Origin: Phycisphaerales bacterium UBA1910
Lineage (GTDB): Bacteria > Planctomycetota > Phycisphaerae > Phycisphaerales > UBA1924
Assembly (NCBI GenBank): GCA_002337545.1
Contig: DDGE01000043.1
Location: 70,113 to 81,243 of the forward strand
Direction of reading: 5' to 3'
Length of the DNA stretch: 11,131 nt
Part shown: positions 1 through 7,396 of the stretch, in pieces
Layout: each line of letters opens with the position of its first letter
How positions within the stretch are numbered: position 1 is the first letter of the stretch
The notes under the pieces: generated by a model
What the model was told of the DNA's origin: nothing
Databases searched by the model: none
What the model saw: the letters and a program-made list of their open reading frames with translations, nothing else
Made by a program: the position numbers and the translations under genes

Positions 1-2324
1 AGCACGCTCTGGGCGATGGGCCAGGCGTGGGCGGTGCTGTAGCCCTCGTCGTACCAGTTATCACTCTGGAGATAGGCGAGTGTCTTGGGATCGAGCCCGA
101 AAGCGTCGGAGTCGAACGCGTGATCGGCGATGAACTCCAGCGCCCGGCGCTGCTGCTCTGCATCGACCGGACGGATCGGGGCGACCGCGTCCGGGTCGCC
201 CTTCATCGAGCGGGTGATATGAGCGCCGCCGACCCAGTGCATCGCCATGCCGATGGCACCCGACTGGATGCCCAGCAGCTGCTGGTGTACCTGGCGGGCC
301 TTCTGCCAGCTCTCGCCGTCCTCGACGACGGTGTCGAGCAGATCGGCGCGGGCCTTGTTGATGAAGCGGATGCGCTGCTCGGCGAAGTCGATCGAATCAC
401 GCCCAAGGTCCCAGGTCTTGGCCTGGGGGTCCGGGGAGAATGCGCCGTCCTCGGCCATGTAGGCATGCTCGGGCATGGCCGCCTTCTTGGCGACCTCCTT
501 GGGGTCGCCGAAGGTGTAGTTCCACTCGATGGCCCACATGTCGTAGGGGCCGATGTCCATCGGAACATAGGGACCCTGCACCAGCCCGTTGTCCGGGTCC
601 TCGACGATGATGTTCGTGAGTGCGTAGTCCATGACGGTGGACTGGATGGGCTCATCGAAGCCGGCGCTGTTCATCTCACCGATCGAGTGGAGCGCTGAGC
701 CCTTCCAGTTGTGGGTCAGGCCCATGGTGTGCCCGACCTCGTGCATGACGACATCGCGCAACAGCGGGCCAACAAAGTCCTCGGGAAGCCCGTCGAGCAT
801 GGTGACATCATCGCCCTTGTCTTTGAGCATGGTTCCGAGATTGATGTCCATCGCCAGGCGGGCCGCGGCGATGTTGGCCGAGAGCCCGGGCAGCATCATG
901 CACATCGCGTGCGAGCCGTCGGCGTGATCATCTTCGTCGTGGTGCACCGTGCGGTGCACATCCCACACCATGGGTGAGAGGGTCTCGGGCGCATCGGCCA
1001 GCATCTCGTCGAGGTTCGCGGGCTGCTCGACGAGCGCCTTGGTCAGCATCGCGACCCGCTCGCGGTCGCCCGGCTCGGCCAGGATGACCCGCGGGTCCCA
1101 CTCCGGGTACTCGGCCAGCCACCCGGACAACTCGGGCGAGATCACGCTCATCGCGTTGCTCGCCAGCTCGGTCTGGATGTACTGGTTGGCGTACGAGCCG
1201 ATGAAGCCCTCGTCCATGACGATGTCGGCCTCGTAGATCTCGCCGGTGTCGGGGTGGGTATGGACCGGCCCGATCGCGAAGCCCATGCCCGCGTTGGTCC
1301 AGCGCACGAACGAGTAGCGCATGTCCTCCGGGTCGATGTCCATGTGCGCGCCCGAGCGTGCGTCCTGCTGGCGTACCTCGATGGCGTTGAGGATCCCGAC
1401 CTGCTCGAACGCCTTGTTCCAGGCGAGGATGCCGTCGCGCACCCAGCGCCGGTAGCGCAGCGGGGTGGTGTGCTCGATGTAGTAGACGATGGGCTCGCGG
1501 GGCGGGCTCATCTTCAGCGACGGGTCCGCCTTCTCGATGTGCCAGCGGTTGGCGTAGCGCACGATCTGCGAGTCGCCGTCGTTGATCGCCCGGTCCTCGT
1601 ATGACTCGAAGTAGATCCCGACTCGGCGGTCGGCTTCGCGCGGCTTGAAGCCCTTGGATTTCTCGGGCATGCCCATGGAGAACCGCACCTGCGCGAACTG
1701 TCCGTTGGCCCGTGGCAGCTCAAAGCCCAGCTCGACATTGTTCGGGAAGACCTTCGCCTTGGTCAGCTTGGCCAGGCCTTGGTTGGCCCGATTGAGGAAG
1801 CCGCCGACGAACTGTCCGGAGTTGCCCAGCAGCGCCCGGTCCAGATCGATCACCGGCCCGCCCCCGGGGCCCATGGCGACGATCGGCACCGTCAGCACCA
1901 CGCGGTCGGTGTTTACCCGGGCGACGCCGGCCTTGGATTCCTGATCACCGCTGGAACGGACCGCGATGTTGGGCTCGATGAGCATCAGCTGATCGTTTCG
2001 CCGGGACCAGTAGACCGTCTTGGTGGGGGTGCGGACCGCGTTGTGCCAGATCGAATAGACACCGGACTGCGGGTGGCCCGCGGCCACGGTCGCCACAAGG
2101 TAGAACCGCTTGCCCTCGAACTTCTTCGGAAGCTCCGCGAGCACCTGGGCGTCCTTGTCTCGGGTATAGAGCGTGTAAAACTCGCTCTGGCCCGGTGCGA
2201 CGGGCACCTTCTCGTAGCCCTTGACGGCATCCTCGAACTTGCCGGGCGCCGCCCCGGCGCTGCCAACCAATGTGGCGATCGAGATCGCTCCCAACAGACT
2301 ACCTATTTTGACGCGCATGCTCAT
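1..2324 (-). CDS. Zinc-dependent metalloprotease, DUF5117/DUF4953 type (3' end missing)
   Basis: This is a secreted or periplasmic zinc endopeptidase of the metzincin-like group with DUF5118/DUF5117/DUF4953 regions. 774 codons are visible; the C-terminus lies outside the window, and family members usually have about 800-900 residues. The start at 2324 has AGAGGA 7 bases upstream. Residues 1-26 form a signal peptide, probably cut near SAGAA. The zinc site HEVGHTMGLTH is at residues 528-538 (His528, Glu529, His532, His538), followed by NWKGS. A Met-turn, STVMDYA, lies at about 562-568 (Met565). Family motifs upstream are YYIEHTTPLRYRRWVRDGI, WNKAFEQVGI and MRYSFVRW, then HPDTGEIYEADIVMDEG. Between these and the active site is a His/Asp-rich stretch (457-475). 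The substrate is unknown. It is the last gene of the same-strand row and, in its visible part, has no dockerin. The family call is secure; the role is not. Confidence 0.93.
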   Translation of the reverse strand, partial: MSMRVKIGSLLGAISIATLVGSAGAAPGKFEDAVKGYEKVPVAPGQSEFYTLYTRDKDAQVLAELPKKFEGKRFYLVATVAAGHPQSGVYSIWHNAVRTPTKTVYWSRRNDQLMLIEPNIAVRSSGDQESKAGVARVNTDRVVLTVPIVAMGPGGGPVIDLDRALLGNSGQFVGGFLNRANQGLAKLTKAKVFPNNVELGFELPRANGQFAQVRFSMGMPEKSKGFKPREADRRVGIYFESYEDRAINDGDSQIVRYANRWHIEKADPSLKMSPPREPIVYYIEHTTPLRYRRWVRDGILAWNKAFEQVGILNAIEVRQQDARSGAHMDIDPEDMRYSFVRWTNAGMGFAIGPVHTHPDTGEIYEADIVMDEGFIGSYANQYIQTELASNAMSVISPELSGWLAEYPEWDPRVILAEPGDRERVAMLTKALVEQPANLDEMLADAPETLSPMVWDVHRTVHHDEDDHADGSHAMCMMLPGLSANIAAARLAMDINLGTMLKDKGDDVTMLDGLPEDFVGPLLRDVVMHEVGHTMGLTHNWKGSALHSIGEMNSAGFDEPIQSTVMDYALTNIIVEDPDNGLVQGPYVPMDIGPYDMWAIEWNYTFGDPKEVAKKAAMPEHAYMAEDGAFSPDPQAKTWDLGRDSIDFAEQRIRFINKARADLLDTVVEDGESWQKARQVHQQLLGIQSGAIGMAMHWVGGAHITRSMKGDPDAVAPIRPVDAEQQRRALEFIADHAFDSDAFGLDPKTLAYLQSDNWYDEGYSTAHAWPIAQSV

Positions 2325-2331
2325 CTCTGAA

Positions 2332-2337
2332 TCCTCT
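2332..2337 (-). promoter_or_regulatory. Shine-Dalgarno site of the metalloprotease gene
   Basis: The minus strand reads AGAGGA here, 7 bases before the ATG at 2324. A second in-frame ATG two codons later (2318) lies 13 bases from the site, so the first ATG fits better. Confidence 0.7.
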
Positions 2338-2356
2338 TCGACCCGGTTGTCATCGG

Positions 2357-2382
2357 AAAAAACGGGCCCAGAGCGGGCCCGT
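2357..2382 (-). terminator. Rho-independent terminator after the LVIVD dockerin gene
   Basis: An 8-bp perfect stem (ACGGGCCC with GGGCCCGT, 2362-2369 and 2375-2382) encloses a 5-base loop. On the minus strand it is followed by six T (2357-2362). The hairpin starts 58 bases after the stop codon at 2441. There is no T tract on the plus-strand side, so it works in the minus direction. It lies only 32 bases before the start of the metalloprotease gene. Confidence 0.88.
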
Positions 2383-2440
2383 GCGTGTATACCGGTCTGT
2401 TATCGTTCAGGATGCGAGGAAACTCGAACGAAAAATGTGG

Positions 2441-2608
2441 TTACGGGCAACCATTGAGGAAAGACATCACGAAGTCTGATACATCGTAAAAGTTGTACAA
2501 AGAGTCTCCATTGAAATCCGCGAGAGGATTCATGTCGTTGTATGCCGAGATGAAAGCGGAGACATCTTCGAAATCCAATACCCCGCTCCCATCGAGATCC
2601 GCGACGCA
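2441..2608 (-). other. GC-type dockerin module of the LVIVD protein
   Basis: The last 55 residues start with Cys and end in GCP. Two calcium-loop-like segments are present: DLDGSGVLDFED (acidic or polar at positions 1, 3, 5, 9, 12) and DFNGDSLYNFYD (D1, N3, D5, N9, D12). Each is followed by a DVSxF helix. The usual Gly at loop position 6 is Ser in the second loop, and the usual FFD is FED or FYD, so this copy is diverged but probably functional. Confidence 0.8.
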
Positions 2609-4495
2609 TACAGATGATGCACATGATTGAAGTATTGAGATGCCGTAATCGCGTTGAGCAAGGAACGCGAGCTGACCGGTCGCTGTCAGACTGTTCGTCA
2701 CATACGAAGTTTCACTTTCCGAAACCAAAGCAGGCGAGCTCGGGTCGGAAAGCTCGAACAACTCGTATTTGTTCAATCCAGCTCCACTCGAAGACACATG
2801 CAATCCTTCATCATTCAACGAAACCGCATTGAGAGTACGCCCCGGGTAACTGAGTGTCTCGATGACGGTTATTGCGGATGGGTCCGCGATATCAAGTATC
2901 TGGATCGAGTTATGACCGGATACCACCGCATGCGATTCCGATAGAAGTTCAATATCTCCATTCGATACCGCAGTGTTGAATGGGCTCCCAAGCGAAGCAA
3001 TCGCACTAGGTGTCGAGAGATCGAAAACCTCCACAACACCCGAAGTTGAGATTGTGACAAGCCGATCGCCCAACATGTCGCCTTCATGTGAAGATGGGAT
3101 CAACTCTGTAAGCCCGAGTGCAACATGGTTACCCGCGGGGTCAAAGGCGAAGAAACCAGGCAAACTCCCATTAAAGAATAGGAAACGATCTCTATCTACC
3201 ATGATGGAGTAAGATTGTGTACTTGAAAAATCAAATGAAAGCAGTGGAAAGCCCACAGAACCATAGTTCTCGTCATCAAACAGGTGGAACAATCTATTTG
3301 TACCTACCCCTGAATCGAATGAACCCGCCACGGTAATGAATCCGTCGCCATGCTCGAAGTCACCGACTTGCTCTCCGGAGGTTCCTGCGTGGTAAAGCAC
3401 TCCCTCTCGAACTGGGTTCATCGGATCTGAAACATCATATGATACAATGCCGTTCCGATCTCCTATCAAAGCGGTTTCTTGGTACACTTCGATGTGTGAT
3501 GCTATCTTTGGTTGATAGTCGAGAACTTCGCCGGTGAGATTTGTAAGACAGATCCCGTCACCAGCAACGAAGGCCCTATCTCCATGCAGTGCCAGGTGTG
3601 CATCTGCCCCAAAGCCTGACGCCAGATCAACTCCGCCTAGATACTCATACTTTGGCAAACCGTCTAACAATCTGTATCCAGCAGTAGAAACAACGAGGGG
3701 TGATTGCGCGGGCTGATGCGAAACCACTGCCCAGAACCCATCGCCATGTTTCTCAAACCCGCTCATCGCAGCTGCGTTCAAGCAATCACCGGGCACAGAG
3801 TCTTGCCCATAAACGCAGAATCCTTTAGCAAAGGGCTGCACAAAGCCTCCATGAACAACATGTGATCCTAAACCGAACCAAAAGGTGGTGTCAAGAAGTA
3901 CAGGGTCTGCAGGATCGGCATAGTCATACACCTGAGGAAGTCTTGAACCATCTAGCAACTCGTCGACCAATACCGTGCTTTGAAAGGCGCTGATATGGTT
4001 CACATCATTGCTCGTCACTACGCCGGTCTGAAGAGGCAAAAACGGATCAGATATGTCGTACGACATTGCTCCGTTCGTGCCCGCAGCGATGTAGAGCACA
4101 TCGGAGTCGATCTCGAAATCAAAAACTTCATCCCCCAGTTCGATCACGGCTGTTTGAGTTGGGGAATCCACATCCTCAAATGAGAGAACTTCGATGCTCG
4201 TTGCGCCCTCATAGAGCGCTATGAGATAATCCCCAATAAGGCGCATCTCCTTGACAACAGGCCGCTCTATGGAACCGACCATATCGATCTGTCCCTGATC
4301 GAGGCGAAACACTCCGATTTGCCCATTCTGAGATGCAACCAACCCGACTATTCCGTTAAATGCGACATCTACCGTATCCCCATCAATTAGATGGATCATA
4401 CCAACCTCGGTTGGTTCGCAGGGAACTACACCACCACCATACGCAACTTGGGACAAGCCAATAACGCTTGCTACACACAATGAAATCGTCCGCAT
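2441..4495 (-). CDS. LVIVD-repeat beta-propeller protein with C-terminal GC-type dockerin
   Basis: A secreted, non-enzymatic repeat protein of 684 residues. After a signal peptide (MRTISLCVASVIGLSQVAYG) it has repeats of about 40-60 residues with the LVIVD signature 'YD(I/V)SDPxxPxxxG': SYDISDP near 145, VYDYADPADP near 189, SYDVSDPMNP near 352, VFDLSTP near 490, ILDIADP near 533 and FELSDPSSPA near 580. This is typical of surface beta-propellers. Residues 630-684 are the GC dockerin. The ATG at 4495 is preferred: GAGGAG ends 5 bases upstream of it but only 2 bases before the adjacent in-frame ATG at 4498, which would give 685 residues. The gene is visibly poorer in GC (roughly 45-50% by eye) than the genes around it (about 60% or more), and its dockerin is the most divergent here. 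That suggests a different origin or weaker codon selection. Ligand and function are unknown. Confidence 0.9.
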   Translation of the reverse strand: MRTISLCVASVIGLSQVAYGGGVVPCEPTEVGMIHLIDGDTVDVAFNGIVGLVASQNGQIGVFRLDQGQIDMVGSIERPVVKEMRLIGDYLIALYEGATSIEVLSFEDVDSPTQTAVIELGDEVFDFEIDSDVLYIAAGTNGAMSYDISDPFLPLQTGVVTSNDVNHISAFQSTVLVDELLDGSRLPQVYDYADPADPVLLDTTFWFGLGSHVVHGGFVQPFAKGFCVYGQDSVPGDCLNAAAMSGFEKHGDGFWAVVSHQPAQSPLVVSTAGYRLLDGLPKYEYLGGVDLASGFGADAHLALHGDRAFVAGDGICLTNLTGEVLDYQPKIASHIEVYQETALIGDRNGIVSYDVSDPMNPVREGVLYHAGTSGEQVGDFEHGDGFITVAGSFDSGVGTNRLFHLFDDENYGSVGFPLLSFDFSSTQSYSIMVDRDRFLFFNGSLPGFFAFDPAGNHVALGLTELIPSSHEGDMLGDRLVTISTSGVVEVFDLSTPSAIASLGSPFNTAVSNGDIELLSESHAVVSGHNSIQILDIADPSAITVIETLSYPGRTLNAVSLNDEGLHVSSSGAGLNKYELFELSDPSSPALVSESETSYVTNSLTATGQLAFLAQRDYGISILQSCASSVCVADLDGSGVLDFEDVSAFISAYNDMNPLADFNGDSLYNFYDVSDFVMSFLNGCP

Positions 4496-4622
4496 CATTT
4501 CTCCTCACACACCAGAATGAAATCGAATAACTATCCCCAGATTAGCTGACGCAAGAATCTAGATCAAAGACATACTGCTGAAGAAACTCCGATTTTATCG
4601 ACAGTTACTCCCAGCTGACAGA
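4496..4622. other. Gap between the small membrane protein gene and the LVIVD gene
   Basis: This AT-rich, 127-base gap holds the ribosome binding site of the LVIVD gene. I see no hairpin with a T tract after the stop at 4623, so the small upstream gene may be co-transcribed with the LVIVD gene. A weak promoter-like pair on the minus strand, TTGATC and TAATCT with a 17-base spacer (about 4540-4568), is too poor a match to call. Confidence 0.35.
4501..4506 (-). promoter_or_regulatory. Shine-Dalgarno site of the LVIVD gene
   Basis: The minus strand reads GAGGAG. The spacing is 2 bases to the ATG at 4498 and 5 bases to the ATG at 4495, which makes 4495 the more likely start. Confidence 0.7.
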
Positions 4623-5252
4623 TCATGTCCTATCACTCGCATCCACTGCCTTGGGAATAACTAGGGATGTCCGTATCGCGAGAATCGCACGCGACCCTGG
4701 GATACCCAGGTCTGCGAGGTCCATCACGATCGCGCCCCCGGGCGCTGTGGTGTAGGCCGTGGTAAATACAAGCTCACGCGTCGTATCTGATGAGTCTGTT
4801 TCGTTGCGTCGGATCTCGAGCGCGACACGCAGAACATACTTATCCTTGATCTCGATCACGCTGGGTGAAATGGCTGCGTCGAAAGTCCGATCGCCGAGCT
4901 TGATGGATATCTGCCCGGATTCGGCGTGCTGGACGAGCATCGCGGGTGTGCGGACATGAGCGGTGCCGCTGGTGCGGAGCGCATCCGCCTCGGTCATGAG
5001 TTCGCGGAACGCGTCGTCGTCCATTGATTCGCCGGGCATGGGAAATGCGGCTTGCTGCAACGAGCCCTGTTCGGTTTCAATCAGAACTGATTGCACGAGT
5101 ATGGATCGCGGGTCATTGTTGATGCCTTTCGCGGCGTCGTAGCTCCGAGAGAAACTCCCGCCGCCCATTAGCGATCCGATGATGAACGAGAAACCGCCCG
5201 CGATGATAACGAACGCGAGAGTGAACTTGGCGAGAGTGATAGCTTTGGACAT
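4623..5252 (-). CDS. Small membrane-anchored protein with a secretin-like beta region
   Basis: A 209-residue protein that I cannot assign to a named family. Residues 9-30 form one hydrophobic helix, FTLAFVIIAGGFSFIIGSLM, followed by a Gly-rich turn, so the bulk is probably outside the cytoplasm. Residues 98-200 follow the order of elements in the C-terminal secretin domain: a 'TPAMLV' strand, 'ISIKLGD', 'ISPSVIEIKDKYVLRVALEI', a Ser/Asp loop, 'TTAYTTAPGGAIVMDL', and a final 'AILAIRTSLVIP' like the usual LLVFLTPTI. It lacks N-domains and the length of a real secretin, so it cannot be a full pore subunit. The start at 5252 has AGGAG 6 bases upstream. It lies between two dockerin genes but has no dockerin itself. 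The existence of the gene is secure; the secretin resemblance is inference from pattern only. Confidence 0.85.
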   Translation of the reverse strand: MSKAITLAKFTLAFVIIAGGFSFIIGSLMGGGSFSRSYDAAKGINNDPRSILVQSVLIETEQGSLQQAAFPMPGESMDDDAFRELMTEADALRTSGTAHVRTPAMLVQHAESGQISIKLGDRTFDAAISPSVIEIKDKYVLRVALEIRRNETDSSDTTRELVFTTAYTTAPGGAIVMDLADLGIPGSRAILAIRTSLVIPKAVDASDRT

Positions 5253-5258
5253 GTGTGT

Positions 5259-5263
5259 CTCCT
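5259..5263 (-). promoter_or_regulatory. Shine-Dalgarno site of the small membrane protein gene
   Basis: The minus strand reads AGGAG, 6 bases before the ATG at 5252, which is close to ideal spacing and supports this start. Confidence 0.75.
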
Positions 5264-5396
5264 GAGCGTTGGGCGATTCCCCCGGCTCAATCGGACATGC
5301 ATGTTCAGCGCCGAGGGAAGAGCGTGTGTTGTGTTGATCTACGCAAGCGAGCGCACACCGGTTTGGAGAGATTGTTTCTCAACTTGATATCGATAC
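5264..5396. other. Upstream region of the small membrane protein gene
   Basis: This stretch lies between the terminator of the upstream gene and the ribosome binding site at 5259, so it should hold the promoter of the gene at 4623-5252. I find no convincing -35/-10 pair. A perfect 10-bp palindrome, ACATGCATGT, lies at 5295-5304, about 43 bases before the start codon. It could be an operator but is short enough to occur by chance. Confidence 0.3.
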
Positions 5397-5425
5397 AAAA
5401 AACTGCCCGGCACAATGCCGAGCAG
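5397..5425 (-). terminator. Rho-independent terminator after the dockerin gene at 5452
   Basis: A 10-bp stem with one mismatch (5403-5412 with 5416-5425) encloses a 3-base loop. On the minus strand it is followed by six T (5397-5402). The hairpin begins 26 bases after the stop codon of the upstream dockerin gene. Confidence 0.88.
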
Positions 5426-5451
5426 TGATAAGACTTGCATGGATCTTTCGC

Positions 5452-5619
5452 TTATGGGCAGCCGGCGTTGTATGCCGCCAGGAATGCGGACACATCGAAG
5501 AAGTCGAACACACCGTCATTGTTAAAGTCCGCGATCGGGTTCATCGCGTTGAAGGCGTTGAGGAACGCCGACACATCGAAGAAGTTCAGCACGCCATCAC
5601 CGTTGAGATCTGCGGGGCA
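5452..5619 (-). other. GC-type dockerin module of the 513-residue protein
   Basis: The last 55 residues are the cleanest copy of the module in the window. They begin with Cys, carry DLNGDGVLNFFD and DFNNDGVFDFFD calcium loops (D1, N3, D5, G6, N/D9, D12), each followed by VSAFL, and end in GCP. The two halves are clearly an internal duplication. Confidence 0.88.
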
Positions 5620-6993
5620 TGGCTCGCACGCGAGTCTGCGGACAGGATCACCCGCGATGACTTCCAGCCCGGCAGGGGATGGAGTCTCGACTTCGCTCCG
5701 CTCGACACCGAAGAGCAAAAAACGAACCTCGAGCGGCGTCTCGCGCACATCGAGGCTCACATCGCAGAGCCCCTGCCCGGTGTCCGTGGTGCGCGCGAGC
5801 AGCGCATCGCTGAAGCCGCCGATCGGACCCTGGTTCGGGATGACCCGCCCAGCGAGCAGCAGTCCCTCGCCCGGTTGCGGGATTGCGCTGGTGCCAATAC
5901 CCGAAACGTCATCCGGCATATAGAGCCAGTTGTGGCTGGTGAATGTGCCGTCGAAATCCCACATGGCGGGGACCACCTGCCCGTCGACACGCGTGACATG
6001 GCCGCTGACGAGCATGGTGCCGTCGTTCAGACGCTCGAGGGATGAGTATGCGGGACTGATACCGGCATTGTCGATGCTGTTAGCCGAGAATGCGTTGGGG
6101 ATTGCGGTGACCCGATCGATCACGAGATGGACCGATGTCTCTCCAAGCTGGTTGTCGAACTGCCTCGCCGCGATGACCGGGTTGCCGTCTCGGTTGAGCT
6201 CGATGCTGACACCGACGGCCGCGTTGGGCTCTGGCGTGTCCGACCTGAACGGCTCGTACGCGCAGAACCAGATCGGTACGCCGAATGAATCGAAGCGGGC
6301 AACCAGAATCTCGCTCTGGGGGCTGAATGGAGGGGAATCGAGATTGACCCGTCCCACGGCGAAGATATCGCCGGTTTCAGGGTCGCTCGCGACATCGTAG
6401 AACTGGTGGTTGAACGCGGGGAACTGGACCGGCGTGTAGCGGTAGTGGAAGATCGGGAGCCCCGTGGCGTTGCGGAACCGCAGCAGCGTGCATTGTGGGA
6501 TGCCCTGGGTATTGATCACCGAGGCAGCGACGAGCCCGGTGTCGCCGTCGCGCTCCATGCCAATGTTCTCGAATGCGTTGTCGCCCGGATAGCGCCATTG
6601 GTACACGAGTGCACCCGTTGGTGGATCGATCTTGAATAGAACGAGGTCATTCGCTGCGGGGTTAAAACCGCGCACCCCCTGCTGGAGCACGATCAGGTGC
6701 TTGTCTACTCGGTCCTCGAAGGTCGCGAGGAGCACATCCTCGTTCGTGTCGTTGTCCTCGATAATCCACGATGATGTTGGGGTGCCATCGGGGCGATGCA
6801 CGACAATCCAACCATCGCGACGAAAATCCTGTGATTCGCGATCAATCGTGCCGACGAAGGCGACCTGTTCCCCGGTCAGGATCTCCAGATCGCTCGCCTG
6901 CTCTCGAGCTTCGATGGGTTCCGCGACATGATGCACGAATGGCTGCGCCATCGCTGTTCCTGTGACAACGGCAAGTACTGCTACGGTTTTCAT
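5452..6993 (-). CDS. Secreted propeller-like protein with C-terminal GC-type dockerin
   Basis: A secreted protein of 513 residues. It starts with a short signal peptide, MKTVAVLAVVTGTAMA, cut before QP. The start at 6993 is chosen because GAGGG lies 7 bases upstream; a longer frame from a GTG at 7038 has no ribosome binding site and would bury the signal peptide. The middle (about residues 20-440) has beta-strand-rich repeats of the kind 'DGWIVVHRPDG', 'ANDLVLFKIDPPTGALVYQWRYPGD', 'DIFAVGRV' and 'EILVARFDSFGVPIW'. These resemble Kelch/SBBP-like or delta-60-like propeller blades, but the exact family is not clear. A short Cys-containing linker leads into the dockerin at residues 459-513. No catalytic motif is visible. 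It has its own terminator downstream and is a separate unit from its neighbours. The function is unknown; a surface or scaffold role is inferred. Confidence 0.9.
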   Translation of the reverse strand: MKTVAVLAVVTGTAMAQPFVHHVAEPIEAREQASDLEILTGEQVAFVGTIDRESQDFRRDGWIVVHRPDGTPTSSWIIEDNDTNEDVLLATFEDRVDKHLIVLQQGVRGFNPAANDLVLFKIDPPTGALVYQWRYPGDNAFENIGMERDGDTGLVAASVINTQGIPQCTLLRFRNATGLPIFHYRYTPVQFPAFNHQFYDVASDPETGDIFAVGRVNLDSPPFSPQSEILVARFDSFGVPIWFCAYEPFRSDTPEPNAAVGVSIELNRDGNPVIAARQFDNQLGETSVHLVIDRVTAIPNAFSANSIDNAGISPAYSSLERLNDGTMLVSGHVTRVDGQVVPAMWDFDGTFTSHNWLYMPDDVSGIGTSAIPQPGEGLLLAGRVIPNQGPIGGFSDALLARTTDTGQGLCDVSLDVRETPLEVRFLLFGVERSEVETPSPAGLEVIAGDPVRRLACEPCPADLNGDGVLNFFDVSAFLNAFNAMNPIADFNNDGVFDFFDVSAFLAAYNAGCP

Positions 6994-7000
6994 TGCTTGG

Positions 7001-7006
7001 CCCTCT
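7001..7006 (-). promoter_or_regulatory. Shine-Dalgarno site fixing the start at 6993
   Basis: The minus strand reads AGAGGG, 7 bases before the ATG at 6993. It decides for this start over the GTG at 7038. Confidence 0.7.
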
Positions 7007-7145
7007 CTGGTTGGCACTCGAATCGGTTTCAAGTTCACAACAGGTGCGGCCGATAATCATGAGCGGCCAACACCGCGAACCAAGATTGAACCAGAAACAC
7101 GACCCCCAAACAAGCGCGGACCACAACTCCGTCGATAAACACACG
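7007..7145. other. Upstream region of the 513-residue dockerin gene
   Basis: This stretch lies between the terminator of the YVTN gene and the next ribosome binding site, so it should hold a promoter. The best minus-strand match is TTGGTT followed at 18-19 bases by TGATTAT (roughly 7060-7085). It is too weak to call. I see no other element. Confidence 0.3.
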
Positions 7146-7177
7146 AAAGAAAACGCCCCACGAAAATGCGGGGCGTT
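7146..7177 (-). terminator. Rho-independent terminator after the YVTN dockerin gene
   Basis: An 8-bp perfect stem (AACGCCCC with GGGGCGTT, 7152-7159 and 7170-7177) is followed on the minus strand by TTTTCTTT. The hairpin begins 45 bases after the stop at 7223. On the plus strand the same hairpin is followed by ATTTATTT, so it may also stop transcription entering from the other side, although no plus-strand gene is seen nearby. Confidence 0.87.
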
Positions 7178-7222
7178 ATTTATTTCGTAACTCGGGCTGA
7201 GCGCGTGCAGACTGCTTGTGGC

Positions 7223-7396
7223 TTACGGGCAGCCCGCTTTGTACAAACTCAGGAAGGCCGAAACATCAAAGAAGTTGAGCTCGCCGTCGCCGTTGAAATC
7301 GGCGCCGAGGTCGCTCGCGTTGTAGCGGGCGAGGAACTCGGAGACATCGAAGAAGTTGAGCTCGCCGTACGGCTCTGCGAGGTCCGCATCGTTGCA
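7223..7396 (-). other. GC-type dockerin module of the YVTN protein, first loop altered
   Basis: The last 57 residues start with Cys and end in GCP. The second loop, DFNGDGELNFFD, is canonical. The first, DLAEPYGELNFFD, is one residue longer and lacks the N3 and D5 calcium ligands, while the following helix DVSEFLARYN is kept. From memory, 'DLAEPFG'-type loops recur in planctomycete GC dockerins, so this may be an established variant rather than decay. Confidence 0.82.

Noticed and set aside
27..698. Plus-strand open frame of 223 codons
   Set aside because: It lies antisense to the metalloprotease, whose frame holds the HEVGHTMGLTH site and family motifs throughout. Long antisense frames are expected in GC-rich DNA, and there is no ribosome binding site or recognisable domain.
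1254..2330. Plus-strand open frames at 1254-1604 and 1779-2330
   Set aside because: Both are mirror frames of the metalloprotease N-terminal half. They have no recognisable domain, and the minus-strand gene accounts for the whole stretch.
5295..5304. Palindrome ACATGCATGT as an operator
   Set aside because: Ten bases are too few to support a call alone. Similar CATG/GCAT words occur near 9890 without clear symmetry, and no regulator is in the window.
5425..6045. Plus-strand open frame of 206 codons across a gene end
   Set aside because: It is antisense to the 513-residue dockerin protein. Its repeated 'HIEEVEH/HIEEVQH' text is only the reverse strand of the dockerin repeats.
6994..7038. N-terminal extension of the 513-residue protein to the GTG at 7038
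   Set aside because: There is no ribosome binding site at 7038, whereas GAGGG lies 7 bases before 6993, and the shorter start puts a clean signal peptide at the N-terminus.
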